NCBI GenBank assembly: GCA_948468495.1
Contig: CAOKJI010000179.1
Location: 1 to 5,244 of the forward strand
DNA length: 5,244 nucleotides
Source: an uncultured Dorea sp.
GTDB lineage: Bacteria; Bacillota_A; Clostridia; Lachnospirales; Lachnospiraceae
Direction: 5' to 3'
The position numbers and the translations under genes are program-made. Below, in pieces: positions 1 to 5,244 of the stretch. Each line of letters begins with the position of its first letter. Positions within the stretch are counted from its first letter, which is position 1. The notes under the pieces are model-generated. The model was given only the letters and a program-made list of their open reading frames with translations. It made no database searches and had not been told where the DNA came from.

Positions 1-452
1 GAAATAATGTGGCGAACAGCCGTCTGGTAGGATGCGCCAAGGTTGGTGTGGATATCGCGATTGCGGCCCCGAAGAAGCTGTGGCCGGGAAAAGAGCTGAC
101 GGAGACCTGCGAAGAGATTGCGAAGGAAGCCGGTTCTACCGTTACAGTTTCCGATTCTCTGGATGTGGTAGAGGGCGCGGATATTCTGTATACGGACGTA
201 TGGTATTCCATGGGCGAGGAAAAGAAGGAGCAGGAGCGTATCCGTCTTGCGGTTCCTTATCAGGTCAATGCAGAGCTGATGAAACGTACGGGCAAATCCA
301 CAACTATTTTCTCTCACTGTCTGCCTGCCAATAAGGGCAAGGAAGTAACAGAGGAAGTATTTGAGAGCGAAGCTTCCAAGGTGTTTGACGAGGCGGAGAA
401 CCGTCTGCATACCATTAAGGCTATTATGGTTGCAACATTAGGGGACAGATAG
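1..452 (+). CDS. argF: Ornithine carbamoyltransferase, C-terminal part (5' truncated by window)
   Basis: This enzyme transfers the carbamoyl group of carbamoyl phosphate to ornithine, making citrulline in arginine synthesis in the cytoplasm. The reading frame is open from base 3, with codons for NNVANS, the family motif that opens the ornithine-binding domain. About 150 codons are present, roughly the C-terminal half of a family usually 300-340 residues long. Visible signatures are TDVWYSMGEE at 192-221, containing the ornithine-specific SMG loop, and HCLPA at 315-329, whose Cys is a conserved active-site residue. FDEAENRLHTIKAIMVATLG near the C-terminus is also typical. The SMG loop argues against putrescine or aspartate carbamoyltransferase. 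A catabolic arcB role cannot be excluded without upstream context. The stop is TAG at 450-452. The GTG at 9 is an internal Val codon, not a start. No terminator hairpin is seen in the 66 bases before birA. Confidence 0.93.
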   Translation, partial: NNVANSRLVGCAKVGVDIAIAAPKKLWPGKELTETCEEIAKEAGSTVTVSDSLDVVEGADILYTDVWYSMGEEKKEQERIRLAVPYQVNAELMKRTGKSTTIFSHCLPANKGKEVTEEVFESEASKVFDEAENRLHTIKAIMVATLGDR

Positions 453-505
453 TGCATTGTGTTTAGAAAGCGTTGGAGATGACGGGAAGAATCAGGCTGA
501 AAACC

Positions 506-510
506 GGAGG
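506..510 (+). promoter_or_regulatory. Shine-Dalgarno that decides the birA start
   Basis: GGAGG lies 8 bases before the ATG at 519 and only 2 bases before the in-frame GTG at 513. The spacing strongly favours the ATG as the translation start of birA. Confidence 0.8.
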
Positions 511-518
511 ATGTGACG

Positions 519-1499
519 ATGAAAACAGAGATATTATCCATACTTCGGGAGGCGGATGGATATATTTCCGGGCAGCAGCTCTGTAAACAATTTCAGGTTT
601 CGAGAACTGCTGTCTGGAAGGTAATAGAACAATTAAAAGAAGAGGGATATCAGATAGAGGCGGTGCGCAACAGAGGATATCGTCTGGAGAGCGCTCCAGA
701 CGTTATGTGGAGAGCAGAGGTTGAAAGTCTGCTAACTACAAAGTGGGCTGGGTGCGGCGTCATTTATTTGCCAGAGACTGATTCTACCAATACCCGGGCA
801 AAGCGTCTGGGTGACGAGGGAGCTTCCCATGGAACGCTGGTTATTGCGGAACAGCAGACCGGCGGGAAGGGGAGGAGAGGCCGCAGGTGGGAATCGCCGG
901 CTGGCAGCAGTATTTATATGAGCATTTTACTGCGGCCAGAGATTCAGCCGAATCAGGCTCCTATGCTGACGCTTGTGATGGCTCAGAGCGTAGCGGAGGC
1001 CATCCGGGAAGTGACGAATCAGGAAGCATTGATTAAGTGGCCCAATGATATTGTGGTAAATGGTAAGAAAGTATGCGGGATTCTGACTGAGATGAGTACA
1101 GAGATTCAGTGGATTAATCATGTAGTGATTGGAGTCGGAATTAATGTAAATATAGAGAGCTTTCCGGAAGAGCTTGAGGAGACGGCAACGTCTCTTTATC
1201 TGGAAAGCGGAAAGCGGCAGAGAAGGGCGCCTCTGATTGCAGAGGTTATGAAACAGTTTGAGCGGTACTATAATCAGTTTATACAGACTGGGGATTTGTC
1301 CGGGATGCAGGAAGAATATAATCGTTTGCTGGTGAACCGGGACAGGGAAGTCAGGGTCTTAGAGCCCGGACATGAATATAACGGACGTGCGGCGGGGATT
1401 AATGAGACAGGAGAATTGCTGATTCGCACCGGAGATGGACAAATCCGGAAAGTTTACGCAGGGGAAGTATCGGTAAGAGGGATATATGGCTATGTATGA
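519..1499 (+). CDS. birA: Bifunctional biotin-[biotin carboxyl carrier protein] ligase / biotin repressor BirA
   Basis: BirA activates biotin with ATP to biotinyl-5'-AMP and attaches it to a Lys of biotin-dependent carboxylases. Family members with an N-terminal winged helix also repress biotin genes. This protein has 326 residues from ATG 519, close to the E. coli (321) and B. subtilis (325) proteins. Residues about 4-56 form an HTH_11-type domain (SGQQLCKQFQVSRTAVWKVI, ending RNRGYRLE), so it should bind DNA. The catalytic domain shows TDSTN, the biotinyl-AMP loop GGKGRRGRRW at 115-124 (Lys117 sits where E. coli has Arg), and KWPND at 173-177. GKKVCGILTE from 182 includes Lys184, matching E. 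coli Lys183. The C-terminal SH3-like part is present (REVRVLEP, ending near VRGIYGYV). No biotin operator of the Firmicute type is seen in the window, so its targets lie elsewhere. Its stop overlaps the next gene. Confidence 0.97.
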   Translation: MKTEILSILREADGYISGQQLCKQFQVSRTAVWKVIEQLKEEGYQIEAVRNRGYRLESAPDVMWRAEVESLLTTKWAGCGVIYLPETDSTNTRAKRLGDEGASHGTLVIAEQQTGGKGRRGRRWESPAGSSIYMSILLRPEIQPNQAPMLTLVMAQSVAEAIREVTNQEALIKWPNDIVVNGKKVCGILTEMSTEIQWINHVVIGVGINVNIESFPEELEETATSLYLESGKRQRRAPLIAEVMKQFERYYNQFIQTGDLSGMQEEYNRLLVNRDREVRVLEPGHEYNGRAAGINETGELLIRTGDGQIRKVYAGEVSVRGIYGYV

Positions 1500-1827
1500 G
1501 GGCAGAATTGTACTTTGCGCGGCAAATTCATATGAAGAGAAATATTATCTGAATCCGGATTTCGAGGAACTGCCGGAAGATGTGAAAGATGAATTGAAGA
1601 TTATGTGTGTACTGTATGTGTATGACGTGGGCGGGATTCTGACGCTGGTATTTGACGAGGAAGGAGAGCTTCAATTTGAAGTGATGGCGGAGGAATTTGA
1701 TCCGATGTTTGACGATATTGGAAGCAGACTTCTGATTAAGAAACTGCAGACAGAAAAGGCAGGACTTTTAGAGGCGCTTCAGATGTACTTTAGAGTATTC
1801 TTTCTGGGCGAAGAGCTGGAATTGTAG
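1486..1827 (+). CDS. Small acidic protein, probably DUF6145 family, function unknown
   Basis: This is a 113-residue protein of unknown function (111 if translation starts at the second ATG, 1492). I recognise it as probably the DUF6145 family of Lachnospiraceae and relatives; that is recall and was not searched. It is rich in Glu and Asp (for example [12 protein letters not shown] and [11 protein letters not shown]), with no signal peptide, membrane segment or Cys metal cluster. The pattern suggests a small alpha/beta cytosolic domain: a central strand-like [14 protein letters not shown], then a C-terminal helix-like stretch [20 protein letters not shown]. The gene overlaps the birA end by 14 bases from ATG 1486, or 8 bases from 1492. 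AAGAGG at 1475-1480 sits 5 or 11 bases upstream of these starts, so the start is not settled. The overlap implies translational coupling with birA. A link to biotin metabolism is only a neighbourhood guess. Confidence 0.82.
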   Translation: MAMYEGRIVLCAANSYEEKYYLNPDFEELPEDVKDELKIMCVLYVYDVGGILTLVFDEEGELQFEVMAEEFDPMFDDIGSRLLIKKLQTEKAGLLEALQMYFRVFFLGEELEL

Positions 1828-1843
1828 AAAACACGCTAGTACT

Positions 1844-1880
1844 CCATCCAGTCAGAAATTAAAGCGCTGGGACTGGGCGG
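1844..1880 (+). repeat. Imperfect inverted repeat in the gap before coaX
   Basis: CCAGTC at 1848-1853 is complementary to GACTGG at 1871-1876 across a 17-base loop. The outer bases add a T-G wobble and two C-G pairs around one A-C mismatch. No T-run follows, so it is not a standard terminator. The 76-base gap holds nothing else clear apart from the coaX ribosome binding site (GAGAGGA around 1889-1895). This may be chance. Confidence 0.3.
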
Positions 1881-1903
1881 CAGTAAGTGAGAGGAATATT
1901 ATT

Positions 1904-2680
1904 ATGTTGCTTGCAATTGATATAGGAAATACAAATATTACGCTGGGGGTGTTTCGGGATAAGGAACTTCTGGGAAAATTTCGTATGACAACGAAGCAGC
2001 CCAGGACTTCAGACGAATACGGGATTTCGCTGCGGGAGCTTCTGCGAAATCAGGATATGGAGCCAGAAGAGGTGGATGCAGTAATTATCGCTTCAGTAGT
2101 GTCAGATATTATGCATTCTTTTGGCAGCGCCATTATCAAATATTTTGGCTGTAAGCCCATCGTGGTTTCGGCAGGGATTAAGACAGGGATTCGTGTAACG
2201 ACCGAGAATCCACGCCTGACCGGACCGGATAGAATTGTGGATGCAGTAGCAGCCTATAAGCTGTATGGCGGACCGGTGATTGTAGTGGATTTTGGAACGG
2301 CTACAACTTACGATTTGGTTGAGCCGGACGGAACATTTGGCGTGGGCGTTATTGCGCCGGGAATCCGCACGACGGCCCGGGCGTTATGGGGAGGAGCCGC
2401 CATGCTTCCGGAAATTGAGATTAAAAAGCCGGAGTCTGTACTGGCGAAGGAAACCATTTCCAGTATGCAGGCGGGTCTGGTATACGGGCATATCGGACAG
2501 ACGGAGTATATTATCAGGAAGCTAAAAGAAGAGTCGGGTTACAGGGAAGCAAAGGTGGTGGCAACTGGAGGACTCGGTACAATTATTGTAGATGAGACGG
2601 ATGCGATTGATTTCTATGATCCGAATCTGACGTTAAAAGGATTACAGCTTATCTATGAGAAGAATAAGAAATTGCGTTAG
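1904..2680 (+). CDS. coaX: Type III pantothenate kinase CoaX
   Basis: CoaX phosphorylates pantothenate with ATP, the first step of coenzyme A synthesis. The type III family belongs to the ASKHA fold, needs a monovalent cation, and is known not to be feedback-inhibited by CoA. The 258-residue length matches the B. subtilis enzyme. Visible motifs are the N-terminal phosphate loop [10 protein letters not shown] with Asp6, [12 protein letters not shown] with Asp109 (the position of the catalytic Asp in characterised members), and [11 protein letters not shown] with Asp129. [16 protein letters not shown] and the late ATGGLG loop follow. GPDR is found where many homologues have GADR, a mild substitution that leaves the Asp-Arg pair intact. 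The start is ATG 1904 with GAGAGGA ending 8 bases upstream. coaX upstream of dusB and lysS is a conserved Firmicute neighbourhood. No promoter of its own is seen, so it is probably transcribed with birA. Confidence 0.97.
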   Translation: MLLAIDIGNTNITLGVFRDKELLGKFRMTTKQPRTSDEYGISLRELLRNQDMEPEEVDAVIIASVVSDIMHSFGSAIIKYFGCKPIVVSAGIKTGIRVTTENPRLTGPDRIVDAVAAYKLYGGPVIVVDFGTATTYDLVEPDGTFGVGVIAPGIRTTARALWGGAAMLPEIEIKKPESVLAKETISSMQAGLVYGHIGQTEYIIRKLKEESGYREAKVVATGGLGTIIVDETDAIDFYDPNLTLKGLQLIYEKNKKLR

Positions 2681-2809
2681 AGCGTGTCCCCAAATTGGAC
2701 GAATGAGCTGTTTGGTTCGTGCCAGTGCAAGAAAAGGTTCGACGGCGATGTGGGCGCATTGTTCTGTTTCCGACAGGAAGCTCTGGGCTGTAAATAAATG
2801 AGGAAGAGA
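2681..2809 (+). other. coaX-dusB spacer: stop-poor stretch with a possible small ORF
   Basis: These 129 bases separate two genes otherwise packed closely. The coaX frame stays open after its TAG until TAA at 2795-2797. A second + frame is open from ATG 2655 (inside coaX), or ATG 2703, to TGA 2799-2801, giving 48 or 32 codons. That TGA overlaps an ATG at 2798 in an ATGA arrangement. The candidate peptide is basic in the middle (VRASARKGSTAMWAH) and ends SDRKLWAVNK. Its ATGs lack a good Shine-Dalgarno. GGTTCG occurs twice (2714-2719 and 2736-2741), and both copies can pair with ACGAAT at 2699-2704. No terminator or consensus promoter is seen. It could be a small leader ORF, a dispersed intergenic repeat, or a decayed gene fragment. 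Confidence 0.4.
2800..2806 (+). promoter_or_regulatory. Shine-Dalgarno favouring the ATG 2810 start of dusB
   Basis: GAGGAAG lies just before ATG 2810; its GAGG core leaves 6 bases of spacing. The alternative ATG at 2798, which would add four residues (MRKR), has its nearest AGGAAG 17 bases upstream and is less likely. Confidence 0.65.
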
Positions 2810-3781
2810 ATGCAGATAGGAAATATAATGATAGAAGTTCCATATATTCTCGCACCAATGGCAGGAGTTACAGACCTGCCTTTTCGTCTGCTATGTAAGG
2901 AGCAGGGGGCGGGACTTCTATGTATGGAAATGATTAGCGCAAAAGCGCTGCAGTATAATAATAGAAATACAAGGGCCCTGCTGTCTATTCATCCGGAAGA
3001 ATATCCGGTGTCTCTGCAGCTATTTGGCTCCGACCCCAAAATCATTGCGCAGCAGGCCAAAAGAATTGAGGAGCTGCCATTTCAAATATTGGATATTAAC
3101 ATGGGATGTCCGGTTCCCAAAGTGGTAAAAAATGGGGAAGGATCTGCACTCATGAAAACCCCGAAGCTTGTATATAATATTGTAGCTGAGACGGTAAAGG
3201 CAATTCGCAAACCGGTAACAGTCAAGATACGCAAAGGATTTGATGAAGCCAGCGTCAATGCGGTGGAAATTGCAAAGGTTATTGAGGAGGCCGGAGGGGC
3301 GGCGGTAGCTATACATGGCCGTACCAGAGAGCAGTATTACTCCGGCAGAGCGGACTGGGAGATTATCCGCAGAGTAAAGGAAGCGGTTCGGATTCCGGTT
3401 ATCGGCAATGGAGATGTGGTTTCGGCAGAGCTGGCGGCGAAGATGCAGAAGGAAACCGGGTGCGACGGAGTGATGATTGGCCGGGGGGCTCAGGGGAATC
3501 CATGGATATTTCGGGAATTGAAAGAGTATCAGTTAACGGGATGTATACCAGAACGGCCGGATATGGCAACTGTCAGGGAGACCATTCTGCGTCATGCCAG
3601 ACTCCAGCTTGAATTTAAAGGGGAGTATCAGGGAATCCGGGAGATGCGAAAGCATGTGGCCTGGTATACCAGAGGGATGAAGGGTTCCGCTAGATTAAGG
3701 GAAAAGGTTAATCAGGTGGAATCTTATGAGGAATTGCAGGAACTGCTGGACTGCTACATGTCTGCGAAATCTTTGGGATAA
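2810..3781 (+). CDS. dusB: tRNA-dihydrouridine synthase, DusB type
   Basis: Dus enzymes are FMN-dependent and reduce specific uridines in tRNA to dihydrouridine with NADPH. From ATG 2810 the protein has 323 residues, normal for the family; ATG 2798 would give 327. The N-terminal TIM barrel begins MQIGNIMIEVPYILAPMAGV, followed by TDLPFR, the usual FMN-binding opening. It continues with CMEMISAKAL and NMGCPVPKV, with the catalytic Cys at residue 100 and Lys at 104. Later come VTVKIRKG, AIHGRTREQ with His169, VIGNGD, and the phosphate-binding segment VMIGRGAQGNPWIF. The C-terminal region (about 240-320, with RHARLQLEF and EMRKHVAWYTRG) is the helical tRNA-binding domain. Dus proteins of this sort are called DusB (yacF in B. 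subtilis, just upstream of lysS). The exact uridine target cannot be read from sequence. The stop TAA 3779-3781 is 4 bases before a strong promoter, with no terminator between. Confidence 0.95.
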   Translation: MQIGNIMIEVPYILAPMAGVTDLPFRLLCKEQGAGLLCMEMISAKALQYNNRNTRALLSIHPEEYPVSLQLFGSDPKIIAQQAKRIEELPFQILDINMGCPVPKVVKNGEGSALMKTPKLVYNIVAETVKAIRKPVTVKIRKGFDEASVNAVEIAKVIEEAGGAAVAIHGRTREQYYSGRADWEIIRRVKEAVRIPVIGNGDVVSAELAAKMQKETGCDGVMIGRGAQGNPWIFRELKEYQLTGCIPERPDMATVRETILRHARLQLEFKGEYQGIREMRKHVAWYTRGMKGSARLREKVNQVESYEELQELLDCYMSAKSLG

Positions 3782-3785
3782 AACA

Positions 3786-3814
3786 TTGACAGGAATGAGC
3801 TGGTTAGGTATAAT
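3786..3814 (+). promoter_or_regulatory. Exact-consensus SigA promoter for greA-lysS
   Basis: TTGACA at 3786-3791 and TATAAT at 3809-3814 are both perfect matches to the housekeeping sigma factor consensus, separated by the optimal 17 bases. There is no TG extension of the -10 box. Transcription should start around 3820-3822, giving a leader of about 95 bases before the greA ATG. The promoter begins 4 bases after the dusB stop, so it separates greA-lysS from the upstream genes while still allowing read-through. Confidence 0.9.
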
Positions 3815-3830
3815 AATGAAATTGTGAAAG

Positions 3831-3895
3831 TATACCCAAGGGGCATACCATAATACATGCCCTTTGGGCAGGCGGACTTCGTCCGACAAGGTATA
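3831..3895 (+). promoter_or_regulatory. Structured 5' leader of greA (candidate cis-regulatory RNA)
   Basis: Inside the predicted greA leader, CCCAAGGGGCAT (3835-3846) pairs with ATGCCCTTTGGG (3857-3868): 12 pairs, one of them G-U, around a 10-base loop. A second hairpin, CGGAC-TTC-GTCCG, is at 3873-3885. TATACC (3831-3836) is complementary to GGTATA (3890-3895) and could close both hairpins into a three-way junction, sharing two bases with the long stem. The closing helix ends 3 bases before AAGGAG (3899-3904). The overlapping TGCCC-TTT-GGGCA (3858-3870) could form instead of the long stem. No T-run follows, so it is not an intrinsic terminator. I do not recognise a known riboswitch class. 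Alternatives are a dispersed palindromic repeat or a protein-binding operator. Confidence 0.6.
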
Positions 3896-3916
3896 AGTAA
3901 GGAGCGGTAGAAAGAG

Positions 3917-4399
3917 ATGGAAGAAAAGAAAAGAATTCTTACGTATGCAGGTTTGAAAGCGCTGGAGGATGAACTGGAGAATCTGAAAGTGGTAAGGCGT
4001 AAAGAAGTGGCCGGCAAGATTAAAGAAGCGAGAGAGCAGGGGGACTTGTCGGAGAATGCAGAGTATGATGCAGCGAAAGACGAGCAGCGTGATATTGAGG
4101 CTAGAATTGAGGAGCTGGAGAAGATTCTTAAAAATGCCGAGGTTGTTGTAGAGGATGAAGTAGATTCTGATAAGATTAACATTGGTTGTACAGTAACGGT
4201 GTATGACGAGGAATTTGAAGAGGAGATGGAGTTTAAGATTGTAGGCTCCACAGAAGCCAATAGTCTGCAGGGAAAGATTTCTAATGAGTCTCCGGTAGGA
4301 AAAGCCCTGATTGGACGTGAAGTGGGAGACGAGGTTGCAGTTGAGACACAGGCGGGAGAGATCACATACAAAGTATTGAAGATCGAACGCTCTATTTAA
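3917..4399 (+). CDS. greA: Transcription elongation factor GreA
   Basis: GreA enters the secondary channel of RNA polymerase and stimulates cleavage of the backtracked RNA 3' end, rescuing stalled complexes. The 160-residue length is standard (E. coli GreA is 158). The N-terminal coiled coil spans about residues 8-78. Its tip reads GDLSENAEYDAAKDEQ from residue 42, and Asp43 and Glu46 are the acidic pair that holds the catalytic magnesium. The C-terminal FKBP-like domain (about 82-160) contains the family stretch GKISNESPVGKALIGREVGD. Intact acidic residues mark it as an active cleavage factor rather than a Gre-like anti-factor. The start is ATG 3917; AAGGAG at 3899-3904 leaves a 12-base spacing, longer than usual, so initiation may be modest or aided by leader structure. 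It has its own strong promoter and leader, and lysS follows after 23 bases. Confidence 0.97.
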   Translation: MEEKKRILTYAGLKALEDELENLKVVRRKEVAGKIKEAREQGDLSENAEYDAAKDEQRDIEARIEELEKILKNAEVVVEDEVDSDKINIGCTVTVYDEEFEEEMEFKIVGSTEANSLQGKISNESPVGKALIGREVGDEVAVETQAGEITYKVLKIERSI

Positions 4400-4408
4400 G
4401 AATATAGT

Positions 4409-4414
4409 AAGGAG
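4409..4414 (+). promoter_or_regulatory. Shine-Dalgarno for the GTG start of lysS
   Basis: AAGGAG lies 8 bases before GTG 4423, ideal spacing. It sets the lysS start at GTG rather than at a later ATG inside the conserved N-terminal region. Confidence 0.85.
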
Positions 4415-4422
4415 TGTAAAAA

Positions 4423-5244
4423 GTGGCGCAGCAGAAACAAGGACAGGAACCGGATATTAATCAATTAAGAAAGGTTCGCCGGGAGAAACTGGCAGACCTT
4501 CAGGCAAATGGAAAAGACCCTTTTCAGGTGATGAGCTATGATGTAAGCTGTCATACGGCGGACATTAAGGAGCATTATGACGAGATGGAAGGGAAGCAGG
4601 TGTCTATTGCAGGCCGTATTATGCAGAAGCGGGTCATGGGCAAGGCGTCTTTCTGCAATGTGCTGGACCAGTCCGGCAACATTCAGTCTTATGTGGCAAG
4701 AGACAGTATCGGAGAGGAATCCTACAAAGACTTTAAGAAAATGGATATCGGCGATATTGTGGGAATCGAAGGCGAAGTATTTAAGACAAAGACCGGGGAA
4801 ATATCTGTCCATGCAACAGCTGTGAAGCTTTTGTCCAAGAGTCTGCAGATATTGCCGGAGAAATTCCATGGGCTGACGAATACGGACATCCGTTACCGGC
4901 AGAGATACGTGGATTTGATTATGAATCCAGAGGCAAGGGATACCTTTATTAAGCGCTCTCATATTATCAGCGCGATTCGGAGGTATCTGGACGGACAGGG
5001 CTTTCTGGAGGTAGAGACGCCGATGCTGGTAAGTAATGCGGGGGGCGCGGCGGCAAGGCCGTTTGAGACGCATTTTAATGCGCTGGGAGAGGATTTCAAA
5101 CTGCGGATTTCTCTGGAGCTGTACTTAAAGCGGTTAATTGTAGGCGGTTTGGAACGGGTGTATGAGATTGGACGTGTATTCCGCAACGAGGGATTAGATA
5201 CCAGGCATAACCCGGAATTTACCCTGATGGAGCTGTATCAGGCA
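4423..5244 (+). CDS. lysS: Lysyl-tRNA synthetase, class II, N-terminal part (3' truncated by window)
   Basis: LysS activates lysine with ATP and charges tRNA-Lys. The frame runs from GTG 4423 to the window end, 274 codons, just over half of a family of about 500 residues. After a short variable tail, the N-terminal helix ([20 protein letters not shown]) leads into the OB-fold anticodon-binding domain at about 57-150. That domain includes [21 protein letters not shown] and [12 protein letters not shown]. The linker [19 protein letters not shown] matches bacterial LysS closely. The class II core then begins: motif 1 around [10 protein letters not shown] (193-202), GGAAARPF, then [12 protein letters not shown]. 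Motif 2 is RVFRNEG at 251-257 followed by RHNPEFT. Motif 3 lies beyond the window. The gene sits 23 bases after greA and should be co-transcribed with it; greA-lysS or dusB-lysS adjacency is common in Firmicutes. Start choice rests on the Shine-Dalgarno at 4409. Confidence 0.96.
   Translation, partial: MAQQKQGQEPDINQLRKVRREKLADLQANGKDPFQVMSYDVSCHTADIKEHYDEMEGKQVSIAGRIMQKRVMGKASFCNVLDQSGNIQSYVARDSIGEESYKDFKKMDIGDIVGIEGEVFKTKTGEISVHATAVKLLSKSLQILPEKFHGLTNTDIRYRQRYVDLIMNPEARDTFIKRSHIISAIRRYLDGQGFLEVETPMLVSNAGGAAARPFETHFNALGEDFKLRISLELYLKRLIVGGLERVYEIGRVFRNEGLDTRHNPEFTLMELYQA

Noticed and set aside
513..518. GTG 513 as the birA start
   Set aside because: It lies only 2 bases from GGAGG; ATG 519 has 8-base spacing and gives the normal N-terminus.
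453..518. Promoter or terminator between argF and birA
   Set aside because: No matching -35/-10 pair and no stable hairpin with T-run could be found; only the birA ribosome binding site is clear.
314..541. Minus-strand open frame across the argF end and the birA start
   Set aside because: It is a shadow of argF and crosses a real intergenic boundary; no supporting signal was seen.
3533..3538. GTTAAC as a biotin operator half-site
   Set aside because: It is a single half-site inside dusB coding sequence with no paired arm at the expected spacing.
3835..3868. Intrinsic terminator after dusB
   Set aside because: The stem is strong but no T-run follows its 3' arm, and it lies downstream of the greA promoter.
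3754..4371. Long open frame on the minus strand antisense to greA and its leader
   Set aside because: Its Ser-rich low-complexity translation is what the complement of Glu/Lys-rich greA codons gives. No ribosome binding site or recognisable domain was seen, and greA is certain.
4465..5073. Long minus-strand open frame antisense to lysS
   Set aside because: lysS matches its family along the whole region on the + strand; the antisense frame has no recognisable motif.

Overview
This window is a compact run of housekeeping genes, all on the + strand. It looks like a chromosome of the class Clostridia, most likely family Lachnospiraceae. The family call is an inference from moderate GC, purine-rich Shine-Dalgarno sequences, protein sequence style, the small acidic gene behind birA, and the gene order coaX-dusB-greA-lysS. 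That order is a condensed relative of the Bacillus subtilis coaX ... dusB-lysS region. No mobile element, CRISPR array, tRNA or rRNA is visible.

Layout: (1) 1-452, the C-terminal half of an ornithine carbamoyltransferase (argF), cut by the window start. (2) 519-1499, a bifunctional biotin-protein ligase and repressor (birA). Its end overlaps the start of (3) 1486-1827, a small acidic protein that appears to be the uncharacterised DUF6145 family. (4) 1904-2680, type III pantothenate kinase (coaX). (5) 2681-2809, a stop-poor spacer with no recognised function. (6) 2810-3781, tRNA-dihydrouridine synthase (dusB). (7) 3782-3916, a regulatory gap with an exact-consensus SigA promoter and a strongly foldable leader. 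(8) 3917-4399, transcript cleavage factor greA. (9) 4423-5244, the first 274 codons of class II lysyl-tRNA synthetase (lysS), starting at GTG and cut by the window end.

The genes cover arginine synthesis, cofactor use (biotin attachment, CoA synthesis), tRNA modification and charging, and transcription elongation. birA and the DUF6145-like gene are probably translationally coupled. greA and lysS are probably co-transcribed from the promoter at 3786-3814. No terminator is visible after dusB, so dusB transcripts probably also run into greA.

The most interesting part is the greA leader (3831-3895). It can form a 12-bp hairpin, a second short hairpin and an enclosing helix that ends just before the greA ribosome binding site. 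Second is the coaX-dusB spacer, which carries a possible small ORF ending in an ATGA overlap with an in-frame ATG just upstream of the preferred dusB start. Neither is recognised as a known element. Nothing in the window looks like a defence or other exotic system.
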